Of a stretch of DNA of 12,951 nucleotides, positions 1-6,474 are shown piece after piece. The notes below the pieces were generated by a model. The model did not search any database. It was not told the DNA's origin and saw only the letters and a program-made list of their open reading frames with translations. The DNA is from Gammaproteobacteria bacterium. Lineage in GTDB: Bacteria; Pseudomonadota; Gammaproteobacteria; Chromatiales; Chromatiaceae. The translations under genes and the position numbers were made by a program. How positions within the stretch are numbered: the first letter of the stretch is position 1; every line of letters begins with the position of its first letter. The stretch lies in contig JAUXDV010000028.1 of assembly GCA_030620735.1 (NCBI GenBank), forward strand, positions 1 through 12,951, written 5' to 3'.

Positions 1-132
1 CAACGCGGACTCAATTGGGTGAGCGGCATCCTCCGAGGTGATTTCTACCTCCGCGAGCATATCCAGATCCAACCATTCCAGCTCAGGAGGCGAGGTTTCT
101 TGCTGAACTGAGGTGATGATTCGCTTACGCAT
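1..132 (-). CDS. Unrecognised leftward gene, 5' part only (possible carbohydrate-binding-type protein)
   Basis: The first 44 codons of a leftward gene run off the left edge of the window without a stop. The ATG at 132 is preceded by a strong AGGAGG ribosome binding site about 7 bases upstream, which fixes the start. The visible N-terminus begins MRKRIITSVQQ and continues through an acidic stretch (LEWLDLDMLAEVEITSEDA) to HPIESAL. There is no signal peptide and no membrane segment, so the product is probably cytoplasmic. The WLDL...VE(V/I)TSED..HPIESAL pattern recalls, from memory, a proteobacterial group annotated as carbohydrate-binding or F5/8 type C (discoidin-like) proteins. That assignment is weak because the domain itself lies outside the window. 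A candidate promoter lies at 206-234. Confidence 0.6.
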   Translation of the reverse strand, partial: MRKRIITSVQQETSPPELEWLDLDMLAEVEITSEDAAHPIESAL

Positions 133-205
133 AGTTGTGCCTCCTGATTTCAAGCGAAAGGAACTTTCAGCCGCCGATTGGGGTGGCATAGTCTTGATAA
201 AAGGG

Positions 206-234
206 ATTGTATTCCTGCGAAGGTATGACTGCAA
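206..234 (-). promoter_or_regulatory. Candidate sigma70 promoter for the gene at 1-132
   Basis: On the minus strand TTGCAG (229-234) and TACAAT (206-211) are separated by exactly 17 bases. The -10 matches the consensus at five of six positions and the -35 at three. Transcription would begin near 199, giving a leader of about 67 bases before the ATG at 132. The site lies downstream of the brnA stop, so the left-edge gene can be transcribed on its own. It is called from pattern only. Confidence 0.35.
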
Positions 235-293
235 TGAGTATTGACCTGCCATTCGAATACCTTATGAATGAGGAGGCGTTTTAGCTTCCCTAT

Positions 294-557
294 TCAGGTG
301 GTTTTGTGTGTTTCCATAAATTCACGCAATACCGCATTGATCCGTGTCTGGTATCTCCCGCCCTGCCCTTTGAACCAGGAAAGCAAATCTACGTCTAGGC
401 GCAGCGTCACTTGCTTCTTTACCGGGCGATAGAATCGTCCGATTTCAGAATTGCTGAAGTCTTTGATCTCCGGGATATCACTGGTATCAATCTGCTCATC
501 GGGCAGTTCTGCCAGTTCATTCAGTTCTTTCGCCATCTTATCCGGTATATTTTTCAT
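294..557 (-). CDS. brnA: BrnA family antitoxin (orphan)
   Basis: This is a BrnA-type antitoxin of a type II BrnT/BrnA toxin-antitoxin system. In this family BrnA binds and neutralises the BrnT ribonuclease and represses its own operon through a C-terminal DNA-binding region. The 87-residue product shows the family signature in its second half: IDTSDIPEI, then GRFYRPVKKQVTLRLDVDLL, then WFK and YQTRINAVLREFM, which is the ribbon-helix-helix-like part. I chose the ATG at 557 because it overlaps the end of the brnT relic by 20 bases, the arrangement expected of an intact pair. A longer reading from a GTG at 608, behind a GAGGAG sequence, gives 104 residues, but its extra N-terminus is brnT sequence read out of frame. 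The toxin is broken (538-743), so the antitoxin is an orphan. It could still act as a DNA-binding protein or protect against another BrnT. Confidence 0.85.
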   Translation of the reverse strand: MKNIPDKMAKELNELAELPDEQIDTSDIPEIKDFSNSEIGRFYRPVKKQVTLRLDVDLLSWFKGQGGRYQTRINAVLREFMETHKTT

Positions 558-743
558 ACTGCTGCCGCTCATGTCTGGTTCGTGCAGAGATAATACGCAT
601 CGCTTCACCGCTCCTCGCCGCTTTCGTGCCGATCCTGAATATACACTTGATGCGGATCGTCAAAAATAAGCTGGGCGAGTTCGAAGCTCACCCCGTGTTT
701 TGCCTGGTTTCGCTTATTTTTTTTGCTCGTCCCAGTCGATATG
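538..743 (-). pseudogene. brnT: brnT toxin relic (frameshifted and internally deleted)
   Basis: Reading the minus strand upstream of brnA gives BrnT-like pieces in two frames. The first is HIDWDEQKK, then a stop inside a run of eight A (717-724 on the plus strand). Removing one A would join it to NKRNQAKHGVSFELAQLIFD and on to DDPHQVYIQDRHESGEER, which ends at a TGA (605-607). Almost immediately afterwards the characteristic C-terminal end appears, MRIISARTRHERQQYEKYTG, with its stop at 538-540. BrnT proteins normally have roughly 25-30 residues of beta-sheet core between EERW and (I)RIISAR. That part is absent, so the gene has both a +1 indel and an internal deletion near 597-607. I also found no good ATG in frame at the 5' end. 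The remnant overlaps the antitoxin start as a live pair would. Toxin activity is very unlikely. Confidence 0.8.
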
Positions 744-749
744 CCCTGA

Positions 750-1185
750 ATTGTAGTTATAAATTTGTAATTATACGAGTCACATTAGCGATATAGCCAT
801 ATCTCTTTCCCGCATGACTCATGTTGTAATGAGTCCGCCAATCAGTATTTTCCCTGTGCTAAGATATTCATCTTCACGGAAAGATTGCATAACTTAGAAA
901 AGAGGCGGGCTGGTAGCTTTGCTATCTTGCCGGGTGTATTCGTTAGAGTTTTCCTGATTACATTCTCTCATCATCCTCTATAGCGCGTTTCAGAAAGCCC
1001 GCCGCGATCAGAAACGAACCAAGAATCAGCTTTGCCGCCTCCTCTGGAGTAATTCAATTGACCGTTAATCAATTCGCCCTTGGGAACCAAAATGGAGGAA
1101 TTGGCTATTGATTTTTCTCCTCAGCCATCCTGCTCATGCCCTTTCATACTCCTTTAAATAGTTCTGTGATTAACAGGAGGAAAAT
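750..1185. other. 436-base region without a convincing gene; possible coding relics
   Basis: No ORF with both a plausible start and a recognisable product is present. On the minus strand between about 965 and 1090, two overlapping frames read like short protein ends. One contains PEEAAKLILGSFLIAAGFLK followed by RAIEDDERM and a stop. The other contains ILVPKGELINGQLNYSRGGG followed by KADSWFVSDRGG. Neither has a credible start, so they may be remains of a decayed gene. An AATTGA/TCAATT inverted repeat sits at 1056-1074, and the octamer GGCGGGCT (904-911) recurs inverted at 996-1003. The promoter of the ClC gene must lie here, but I cannot point to convincing -35 and -10 boxes. No tRNA or other structured RNA was recognised. 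Confidence 0.4.
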
Positions 1186-2937
1186 TTGATCGCTCGTTGG
1201 TGGCGCAGCAATCTGGAGAAACTCCAGTTGCAGTTGGCAAAGCAGGATGCGCTTTTCCCGCTTGCCGTGCTTGGTTGTGCTGCCGGGATTCTTTCCGGTC
1301 TGGTGATTGTTGCTTTTCGTTTGCTGGTTGAAGAGAGCCAGGCCGCACTTTTTCCGGGCGGGGATAGTGAGAATTTTGAAGCGCTTGGCTGGCAGGCGCG
1401 TATGCTGCTGCCGCTTGCGGGCGGACTGATCCTGATCGCCATTTTCCGATGGGGAGGCAAGGGTATTTACGTGCTAGGTGTGGCGCGTGTGATGGAACGC
1501 ATGGCGTATCACCAGGGTTATCTGAAACTGCGCGGTTTTCTACTGCAGTTCTTTGGCGCCGCTGCAGCAATTATCGGTGGTTTCTCTGTTGGCCGCGAAG
1601 GCCCCCACGTCTATCTTGGCGCCGCCGGCAGCAGTCTCATGGGGCAGTGGCTGTCACTGCCAAACAACACGATTCGCACACTGGTGGGATGCGGCACCGC
1701 AGCAGGAATTGCCGCCTCCTTCAATACACCGCTCGCGGGTGTTATATTTGCACTGGAAGTGGTGATGCTGGAGTACACGTTGGCCAGCTTTATTCCGGTG
1801 ATCCTCGCTGCTGCAAGCGCTACACTGGTCTCTGTTGCAGTGTTTGGGAATACACCTGCATTTGATGTGCCTTCGATGAGTCTGAGTAATCTGTCGGGTG
1901 TTTTTATCATCCTGTTGCTGGGGGTCGCTGCCGGCGGCCTTTCAGCGGGTTTCATCCAGCTGGTGCAGACGATTGCACATCACGCCAGAGTCCTGCAGCA
2001 CTGGCAGCGATTGTTGCTGGCGACTCTTACCGCCTCGCTCTTCGGCCTGCTGCTGCCGCAGGTGATGGGCATCGGTTATGACAGCGTAGACCATGCATTG
2101 GCCGGCAGCATCGGGATGTTGCTGCTGGCTTTGCTGGTGATTGGCAAGCTGGTTGCAACTTCTGCCTGTATCGGGTTGGGCATTCCGGGAGGGATGATTG
2201 GGCCTTCACTTTTTATTGGTGCAATGCTTGGCAGTCTCGTCAGTCACTTGAGTGCACTGGCGGGTTTTGAAGTCAACCATGGCTTATTCGCGCTGCTGGG
2301 TATGGGAGCCATGATGGGGGCCAGCCTGCAGGCTCCTCTGGCTGCTCTGGTCGCCATGATGGAGCTGACTTACAGCCCGGGAATCATCATGCCGGGCATG
2401 CTCGTTGTTGTTATTGCATCGTTGACATCCAGCGAGCTGTTTGGCAAAGAGTCGCTGTTTATCACCATGCTCAAAGCCAGCGGTATGGATTACACGAGTA
2501 GTCCGGTGCATGCTGCACTGCGTCGCATAGGTGTTGCCGGCGTCATGAATAAATCCTTTGTGCGCAGCGATGCGATTATTGATAAAAACCAGGCGGCAGC
2601 CGTACTGAAGACCAGGCCGGTGTGGATATTGATTAATGGCGAGGAGTCTCCGGCCGCTTTGCTGCGTGCAGTGGATCTGGCCAGCTATGTGGATCGGGAA
2701 GATGAAGATGAAGATGAAAATGAGGATGAAGATAAACGCACCATTGACCTGATGGGTATCCCGGGAAGACGCCTTGAAATTCATGCAGTGCATATCCGGG
2801 CGACACTGCTTGAAGCACGGGAAATCCTTGATCAGTCATCGCTGCAAGCGCTTTATGTGCAACGTCAGACAGCACCGGGAATTCATCATATTTACGGTAT
2901 CCTGACACGAGAGATGATTGAGTCAGCGTATCAGTGA
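1186..2937 (+). CDS. ClC-family chloride channel/antiporter with C-terminal CBS-like tail
   Basis: This is an inner-membrane ClC-family anion transporter of 583 residues. Residues 25-425 are a series of hydrophobic helices. The hallmark GREGP loop is at 136-140, with Glu138 as the gating glutamate. FNTPLAGVIFALE is at 179-191 and GIPGGMIGPSLFIGA at 332-346. The first selectivity motif GSGIP is replaced by GKGIYVL (91-97). The position of the internal proton glutamate of the E. coli exchanger ClC-ec1 aligns with Val192, so proton coupling is uncertain and the protein may act as a channel. Residues 440-583 form a cytoplasmic tail resembling two weak CBS domains, split by an acidic linker (505-516). 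The start is a TTG with AGGAGG at 1175-1180, five bases upstream; no in-frame ATG offers a better alternative. The gene stands alone, with about 250 bases before ilvE. The physiological role, possibly chloride or pH homeostasis, is inferred. Confidence 0.9.
   Translation: MIARWWRSNLEKLQLQLAKQDALFPLAVLGCAAGILSGLVIVAFRLLVEESQAALFPGGDSENFEALGWQARMLLPLAGGLILIAIFRWGGKGIYVLGVARVMERMAYHQGYLKLRGFLLQFFGAAAAIIGGFSVGREGPHVYLGAAGSSLMGQWLSLPNNTIRTLVGCGTAAGIAASFNTPLAGVIFALEVVMLEYTLASFIPVILAAASATLVSVAVFGNTPAFDVPSMSLSNLSGVFIILLLGVAAGGLSAGFIQLVQTIAHHARVLQHWQRLLLATLTASLFGLLLPQVMGIGYDSVDHALAGSIGMLLLALLVIGKLVATSACIGLGIPGGMIGPSLFIGAMLGSLVSHLSALAGFEVNHGLFALLGMGAMMGASLQAPLAALVAMMELTYSPGIIMPGMLVVVIASLTSSELFGKESLFITMLKASGMDYTSSPVHAALRRIGVAGVMNKSFVRSDAIIDKNQAAAVLKTRPVWILINGEESPAALLRAVDLASYVDREDEDEDENEDEDKRTIDLMGIPGRRLEIHAVHIRATLLEAREILDQSSLQALYVQRQTAPGIHHIYGILTREMIESAYQ
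2698..2733 (+). repeat. GAAGAT hexanucleotide repeat inside the ClC gene
   Basis: There are six hexamer units. Units 1-3 and 6 are perfect GAAGAT; unit 4 is GAAAAT and unit 5 is GAGGAT. They encode the acidic run at residues 505-516 (alternating Glu and Asp with one Asn) in the linker of the C-terminal tail. Gain or loss of units would stay in frame and only change linker length. Confidence 0.8.
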
Positions 2938-2959
2938 TTCCGGCGATTTTGAAAAAATG

Positions 2960-3021
2960 AACCACGAAATACACAAAAATCACGAAAAAACAGGTTTGAA
3001 GATTTCGAGCCTTTCGTGGTT
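2960..3021. repeat. Dispersed palindromic element with AACCACGAAA ends
   Basis: AACCACGAAA (2960-2969) is matched perfectly in inverted orientation by TTTCGTGGTT (3012-3021), with an A-rich interior that repeats CACGAAA-like words (around 2970-2987). Elements of the form accacgaaa...tttcgtggt occur between genes in many proteobacterial genomes; I know this from general experience and have not searched for it here. There is no run of T after the stem, so it is not a standard terminator. A probable partial copy of the right arm lies at 4837-4852. Confidence 0.6.
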
Positions 3022-3142
3022 AAAAATGATTTCAAGGGTCATACTGGACGCACTATCGCTTAACATCCCGATGTGTTTGAAAGCAATCTGCAGAGTTATT
3101 GAAATGTTTCACAGGACTCAAGCCAATCGATCAAAGTTTCAG

Positions 3143-3148
3143 TATAAT
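3143..3148 (+). promoter_or_regulatory. -10 box (TATAAT) of the ilvE promoter
   Basis: A perfect TATAAT lies 42 bases upstream of the ilvE ATG, placing the transcription start near 3155. The sequence at the correct -35 distance (around 3119-3125) is a poor match to TTGACA, so the promoter may need an activator or depend mainly on the -10 box. Confidence 0.5.
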
Positions 3149-3189
3149 ATTTCGCCCTGCACTCATAATTTTACAAAGAGGTATGTTCG

Positions 3190-4113
3190 ATGACCACCAT
3201 GTCAGACCGTGATGGTGTAATCTGGCTCGATGGCGAGATGGTTCCCTGGCGTGAAGCCAAGGTGCATGTATTAACCCACACGCTGCATTACGGCATGGGT
3301 GTCTTCGAGGGCGTGCGCGCCTATCATGCAGAGAAGGGGACAGCTATTTTCCGGTTGCAGGATCATACAGATCGCCTTTTCCGCTCGGCGCATATTCTGC
3401 AGATGAAGATCCCGTTTGATGCCGATACCCTGAATCAGGCGCAGCTTGACTCGGTCAGGGAAAACAATCTCGACTCGGCATATCTCCGCCCCATGGCTTT
3501 TTATGGCTCCGAGGGGATGGGAATTCGCGCCGACAACCTCAAGGTGCATGTCATGGTTGCCGCATGGGAGTGGGGCGCCTATCTCGGTGATGACGCTTTA
3601 GCGCAGGGGATCCGTATTCGCACCTCCTCTTTCACGCGCCATCATGTCAATATCACCATGTGCCGCGCCAAGGCAAACGGCAACTACATTAATTCGATGC
3701 TGGCCCTGCAGGAGGCAATTGACACAGGCTATGACGAAGCGCTGCTGTTGGATGCCGAGGGTTATGTCATGGAGGGCAGCGGCGAAAATATCTTTATCGT
3801 GCGCGATGGCGTGATCTACAGTCCGGATCTGACATCGGCGCTGGATGGCATTACGCGCCGCACCATCATGCAGCTGGCGGATGAGTTGGGCTACAAAGTC
3901 GTCGAAAAACGCATCACCAGAGATGAGGTCTACATTGCCGATGAGGCTTTTTTCACCGGCACTGCAGCTGAGGTGACGCCAATCCGGGAGCTGGACGGAC
4001 GCACCATCGGTGCCGGTTCCCGCGGGCCGCTAACACAGCAGCTGCAAAGCCTCTATTTTGACGCGGTGCATGGCCGCAGCGCCGCGCATGAGGGGTGGTT
4101 GGCTTACGTTTAG
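3190..4113 (+). CDS. ilvE: Branched-chain amino acid aminotransferase
   Basis: This is a cytoplasmic PLP enzyme of fold type IV (class IV aminotransferases). It interconverts 2-oxo acids and leucine, isoleucine and valine using glutamate, the last step of branched-chain amino acid synthesis. The 307-residue length is normal. Typical features are HTLHYGMGVFEGVRAY near the N-terminus (residues 30-45), the Schiff-base lysine in CRAKANGNY (Lys161), and the cofactor-binding stretch VMEGSGENIF (193-202, Glu195). TGTAAEVTPI near the C-terminus is also typical. The ATG at 3190 has AAAGAGG about 8 bases upstream; a second in-frame ATG lies three codons later. The ATG at 3183 is out of frame and is not the start. 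The enzyme appears intact. Confidence 0.95.
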   Translation: MTTMSDRDGVIWLDGEMVPWREAKVHVLTHTLHYGMGVFEGVRAYHAEKGTAIFRLQDHTDRLFRSAHILQMKIPFDADTLNQAQLDSVRENNLDSAYLRPMAFYGSEGMGIRADNLKVHVMVAAWEWGAYLGDDALAQGIRIRTSSFTRHHVNITMCRAKANGNYINSMLALQEAIDTGYDEALLLDAEGYVMEGSGENIFIVRDGVIYSPDLTSALDGITRRTIMQLADELGYKVVEKRITRDEVYIADEAFFTGTAAEVTPIRELDGRTIGAGSRGPLTQQLQSLYFDAVHGRSAAHEGWLAYV

Positions 4114-4148
4114 GTCACGCGTGTCAGGGTGTGGTGAGCTGAAATAGA

Positions 4149-4757
4149 GTGAGAATCAAAGCCCGGAACTCCGTCAGAGTGCGAAGCAAAAGTGCGGCAG
4201 CGAGCGCTTCAGGTCCGGCCGTTATTGATCAGCATGCGCTCGAAAAAGATGTGTTGGAACAGCGTTTGCTTGCATCATCTGATGCGGGGTCCACGAAAAG
4301 AGGAGATGCATTCGGGCCCTTTTCGGCAGGAGTGGTTGTAATGCTGCTGCTGTTGGCAGCCCAGGTTCTCTATCTCTATCGCGGTCAGGCTGTTGAGATT
4401 GGCTTTATTGCTGCTGCTTTCAAAAGCCTGGGTTATACCCCTCCGCAGATACACAGTACTGAGATGATCGCCTTGACGAACAGGGTTTTCACGCATGTTG
4501 AGGGGCAGGAGGGACTCTATCGATTGCAGCTGGGTTTGATGAATCATGCATCGCGTCGACAGCCATTTCCACTGATTGAGGTTTCACTGACTGATACTCA
4601 AGGTGTAATCCAGGCGAGAAACCAGTTTCACGCACGTGATTACCTGCCTTCATCAGTTGTCATGAGTCAAATGGCCCCGGATGAGGAGCATGTCATCAGT
4701 TTTGTCATGAAAAGCAGCGCTGCAGATGTCAGTGGCTTCATGCTGGATTTTTTCTAG
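4149..4757 (+). CDS. DUF3426-like membrane-anchored protein lacking the N-terminal zinc ribbon
   Basis: The product has 202 residues, with a basic, low-complexity N-terminus (1-50) and one transmembrane helix (about 58-78, rich in VVVMLLLLAAQVLYLY). The C-terminal domain (about 105-202) reads like DUF3426, with LYRLQLGLMNHASRRQPFPL, then LIEVSLTDTQG and FHARDYLPS near the end. The topology would put the C-terminal domain in the periplasm. DUF3426 proteins usually begin with an MJ0042-type CxxC...CxxC zinc ribbon. Here no cysteine occurs before the helix, and the ilvE stop lies only 35 bases upstream, so the ribbon is not hidden in frame upstream. The start at GTG 4149 is uncertain because no good ribosome binding site precedes it. 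The gene probably reads through from ilvE. The function of the family is unknown. Confidence 0.7.
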   Translation: MRIKARNSVRVRSKSAAASASGPAVIDQHALEKDVLEQRLLASSDAGSTKRGDAFGPFSAGVVVMLLLLAAQVLYLYRGQAVEIGFIAAAFKSLGYTPPQIHSTEMIALTNRVFTHVEGQEGLYRLQLGLMNHASRRQPFPLIEVSLTDTQGVIQARNQFHARDYLPSSVVMSQMAPDEEHVISFVMKSSAADVSGFMLDFF

Positions 4758-4836
4758 GACAGGCTCCCAGGGATTTCGAGTCGCAGCCTACAGAGCTGCA
4801 GATGCGCTTTTTACTATGAAGATAGAGTTCTTCCCT

Positions 4837-4852
4837 TCGCGCTCTTCGTGGT
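4837..4852. repeat. Probable partial copy of the 2960-3021 palindromic element
   Basis: The sequence TCGCGCTCTTCGTGGT resembles the right end of the element at 2960-3021 (CTTTCGTGGT). No matching left arm is visible upstream, so this would be a truncated or eroded copy. It lies just upstream of the rpmE promoter. Low certainty because the match is short. Confidence 0.3.
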
Positions 4853-4878
4853 AAATCGTAGATTCATTGATTTGATAT

Positions 4879-4907
4879 TTGCGCATTGCAGCCAATTTCT
4901 GTAAAAT
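4879..4907 (+). promoter_or_regulatory. Promoter of rpmE with a GC-rich discriminator
   Basis: TTGCGC (4879-4884) and TAAAAT (4902-4907) are separated by 17 bases. The -10 is followed at once by CCCGCC, a GC-rich discriminator of the kind found at stringently controlled ribosomal promoters. The start of transcription would be near 4914, about 31 bases before the rpmE ATG. Growth-rate or ppGpp control is an inference from the discriminator. Confidence 0.55.
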
Positions 4908-4944
4908 CCCGCCTCTTGATGAAATTCCTATTGGTATTAATGCG

Positions 4945-5148
4945 ATGAAAGCAGATATACATCCTGAATACAAGGCGATCAAAGTGACCTGTCGTTGTGG
5001 CAACAGCTTTGAGACTGCCTCTACAAATACAAGCGGCGAGATGGAATTGGATATCTGCTCCGCATGCCACCCTTTCTATACCGGACAGCAGAAAGTCGTT
5101 GATAGTGGTGGACGTGTTGACAGGTTCCGCAAACGCTACAGTCGTTGA
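4945..5148 (+). CDS. rpmE: Ribosomal protein bL31
   Basis: This is the 50S subunit protein bL31, 67 residues, which helps form the bridge between the ribosomal subunits. It is the zinc-binding (C+) type: Cys16 and Cys18 in VTCRCGN, and Cys38 and Cys41 in DICSACHPFYTG. The family motifs MKADIHPEY at the start and GRVDRFRKRY at the end are complete. The ATG at 4945 is chosen because it begins the conserved MKADIHPEY; there is no strong Shine-Dalgarno sequence before it. The gene is monocistronic, with its own promoter upstream and an intrinsic terminator 24 bases after the stop. No zinc-free paralogue is present in the window. Confidence 0.96.
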   Translation: MKADIHPEYKAIKVTCRCGNSFETASTNTSGEMELDICSACHPFYTGQQKVVDSGGRVDRFRKRYSR

Positions 5149-5171
5149 TTTGTACGTTGTCGACGAAACAC

Positions 5172-5198
5172 AAGGCGCCTTCAGGGGCGCCTTTTTTT
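5172..5198 (+). terminator. Intrinsic terminator after rpmE
   Basis: AAGGCGCC (5172-5179) pairs with GGCGCCTT (5186-5193) across a six-base loop. The stem is followed by a run of seven T (5192-5198). It separates rpmE from the malic enzyme operon, whose first ATG is 29 bases further on, so part of that operon's promoter must overlap this area. Confidence 0.9.
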
Positions 5199-5226
5199 AT
5201 CCACAAAATATATTGGGTAAAGCACT

Positions 5227-6474
5227 ATGAGCAAACAGGATGCAGATTATGCAATCAACCAGGCCGCACTGGAATACCATGCTAAACCTGTTCCGGGAAA
5301 ACTGGCCATCGCTCTAACCAAGCCGGCGGAGACGCAGAATGATTTGGCGCTGGCCTATACCCCGGGAGTTGCGGAGCCGGTGCGGCGTATTGCAGACAAC
5401 CCCGAGGATGCCTATCTCTACACCGGTAAAGGCAATCTGGTGGCTGTTATCACCGACGGCACGGCTGTGCTTGGACTGGGTAATACCGGCGCACTGGCAG
5501 GCAAACCTGTTATGGAAGGCAAGGCGCTGCTGTTCAAGCATTTTGCCGATATCGATGTGTTTGATATTGAAGTCGATGCCGAGCATCCGCAGGAGTTTAT
5601 CGAAACGGTGATGCGTATAGCGCCAACCTTCGGCGGCATCAACCTGGAGGATATCGCCGCCCCTCACTGCTTTGAGATTGAACAGGCGCTCATCGAGCAG
5701 CTCGATATTCCGGTATTTCACGATGACCAGCATGGCACCGCAATTATTATAGCCGCCGGATTGTTGAATGCACTTGAACTGCAGGGAAAGGCACTCGAAG
5801 ATTCACATATCGTGGTGATTGGCGCGGGCGCCGCCGGCATCGCATCGATCCGTCTACTCTGTTCCCTGGGAGCCCACCGTGACAATATCCTTGCGATTGA
5901 CCGTGAAGGCGTGATTCACACTGGCCGCCAGGATCTCAATCCCTACAAATGGGGTGTTGCTGCTGACACCGGCAGGCGCAGCCTGGAAGAGGCGATGGAT
6001 GGCGCCGATATTGTTATCGGGGTCTCAGGTCCGGAGTTGATTACACCGGAGATGCTGGCGAGTATGGCGCCGAGGCCAATCGTGTTTGCGCTCTCCAATC
6101 CGGTTCCCGAAATTCGTCCTGAAATTGCCGCCGGGGTGCGTGATGATCTGATCATGGCGACCGGACGCAGTGATTATCCCAACCAGGTTAACAATGTGCT
6201 GGGTTTTCCCTTCATCTTCCGCGGCGCACTCGATGCCCGCGCCTGCTGCATCAATGACGCCATGCAAATTGCAGCGGTGAATGCCCTCAAGGATCTCACC
6301 CATGAAGCTGTGCCGCAGCAGGTTCTGGATGCGTACGGGCTCGAGTCACTGGCTTTTGGCCCGGACTACATCATTCCAAAACCACTGGATCAGCGCCTCA
6401 AAGAGCATGTTGCTCCGGCGGTGATGCAGGCGGCGATTGATTCAGGCGTCTCGAAAAACAGCACGGATGAATGA
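5227..6474 (+). CDS. Malic enzyme (malate to pyruvate, short single-domain form)
   Basis: This enzyme oxidatively decarboxylates malate to pyruvate and CO2 with reduction of NAD(P), linking the TCA cycle to pyruvate. At 415 residues it has the malic and NAD-binding domains but not the C-terminal phosphotransacetylase-like domain of the about 760-residue MaeB proteins. Visible catalytic features are Tyr44 in AYTPGVAEP, Lys99 in MEGKALLFK, metal ligands Glu141 and Asp142 in GGINLEDI, and Asp166/Asp167 in FHDDQHGTA. The nucleotide-binding loop IVVIGAGAAGIAS is at 195-207. Whether it prefers NAD or NADP cannot be settled by eye. The start ATG at 5227 has only a weak ribosome binding site. Its stop overlaps the next gene in an ATGA junction, indicating translational coupling to the exported proteins downstream. 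Confidence 0.93.
   Translation: MSKQDADYAINQAALEYHAKPVPGKLAIALTKPAETQNDLALAYTPGVAEPVRRIADNPEDAYLYTGKGNLVAVITDGTAVLGLGNTGALAGKPVMEGKALLFKHFADIDVFDIEVDAEHPQEFIETVMRIAPTFGGINLEDIAAPHCFEIEQALIEQLDIPVFHDDQHGTAIIIAAGLLNALELQGKALEDSHIVVIGAGAAGIASIRLLCSLGAHRDNILAIDREGVIHTGRQDLNPYKWGVAADTGRRSLEEAMDGADIVIGVSGPELITPEMLASMAPRPIVFALSNPVPEIRPEIAAGVRDDLIMATGRSDYPNQVNNVLGFPFIFRGALDARACCINDAMQIAAVNALKDLTHEAVPQQVLDAYGLESLAFGPDYIIPKPLDQRLKEHVAPAVMQAAIDSGVSKNSTDE

Noticed and set aside
558..608. N-terminal extension of the BrnA reading frame from GTG 608
   Set aside because: These codons are the C-terminal end of the brnT relic read in another frame. The ATG at 557 fits the normal toxin-antitoxin overlap better, although use of 608 cannot be excluded.
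1056..1074. Second FNR box upstream of the ClC gene
   Set aside because: The sequence TTGACCGTTAATCAA has a five-base spacer and a mismatch in one half-site, so it is only a loose palindrome.
2918..3193. Forward 91-codon ORF between the ClC gene and ilvE
   Set aside because: It starts inside the ClC gene, covers the palindromic repeat and the ilvE promoter, and its peptide resembles nothing recognisable.
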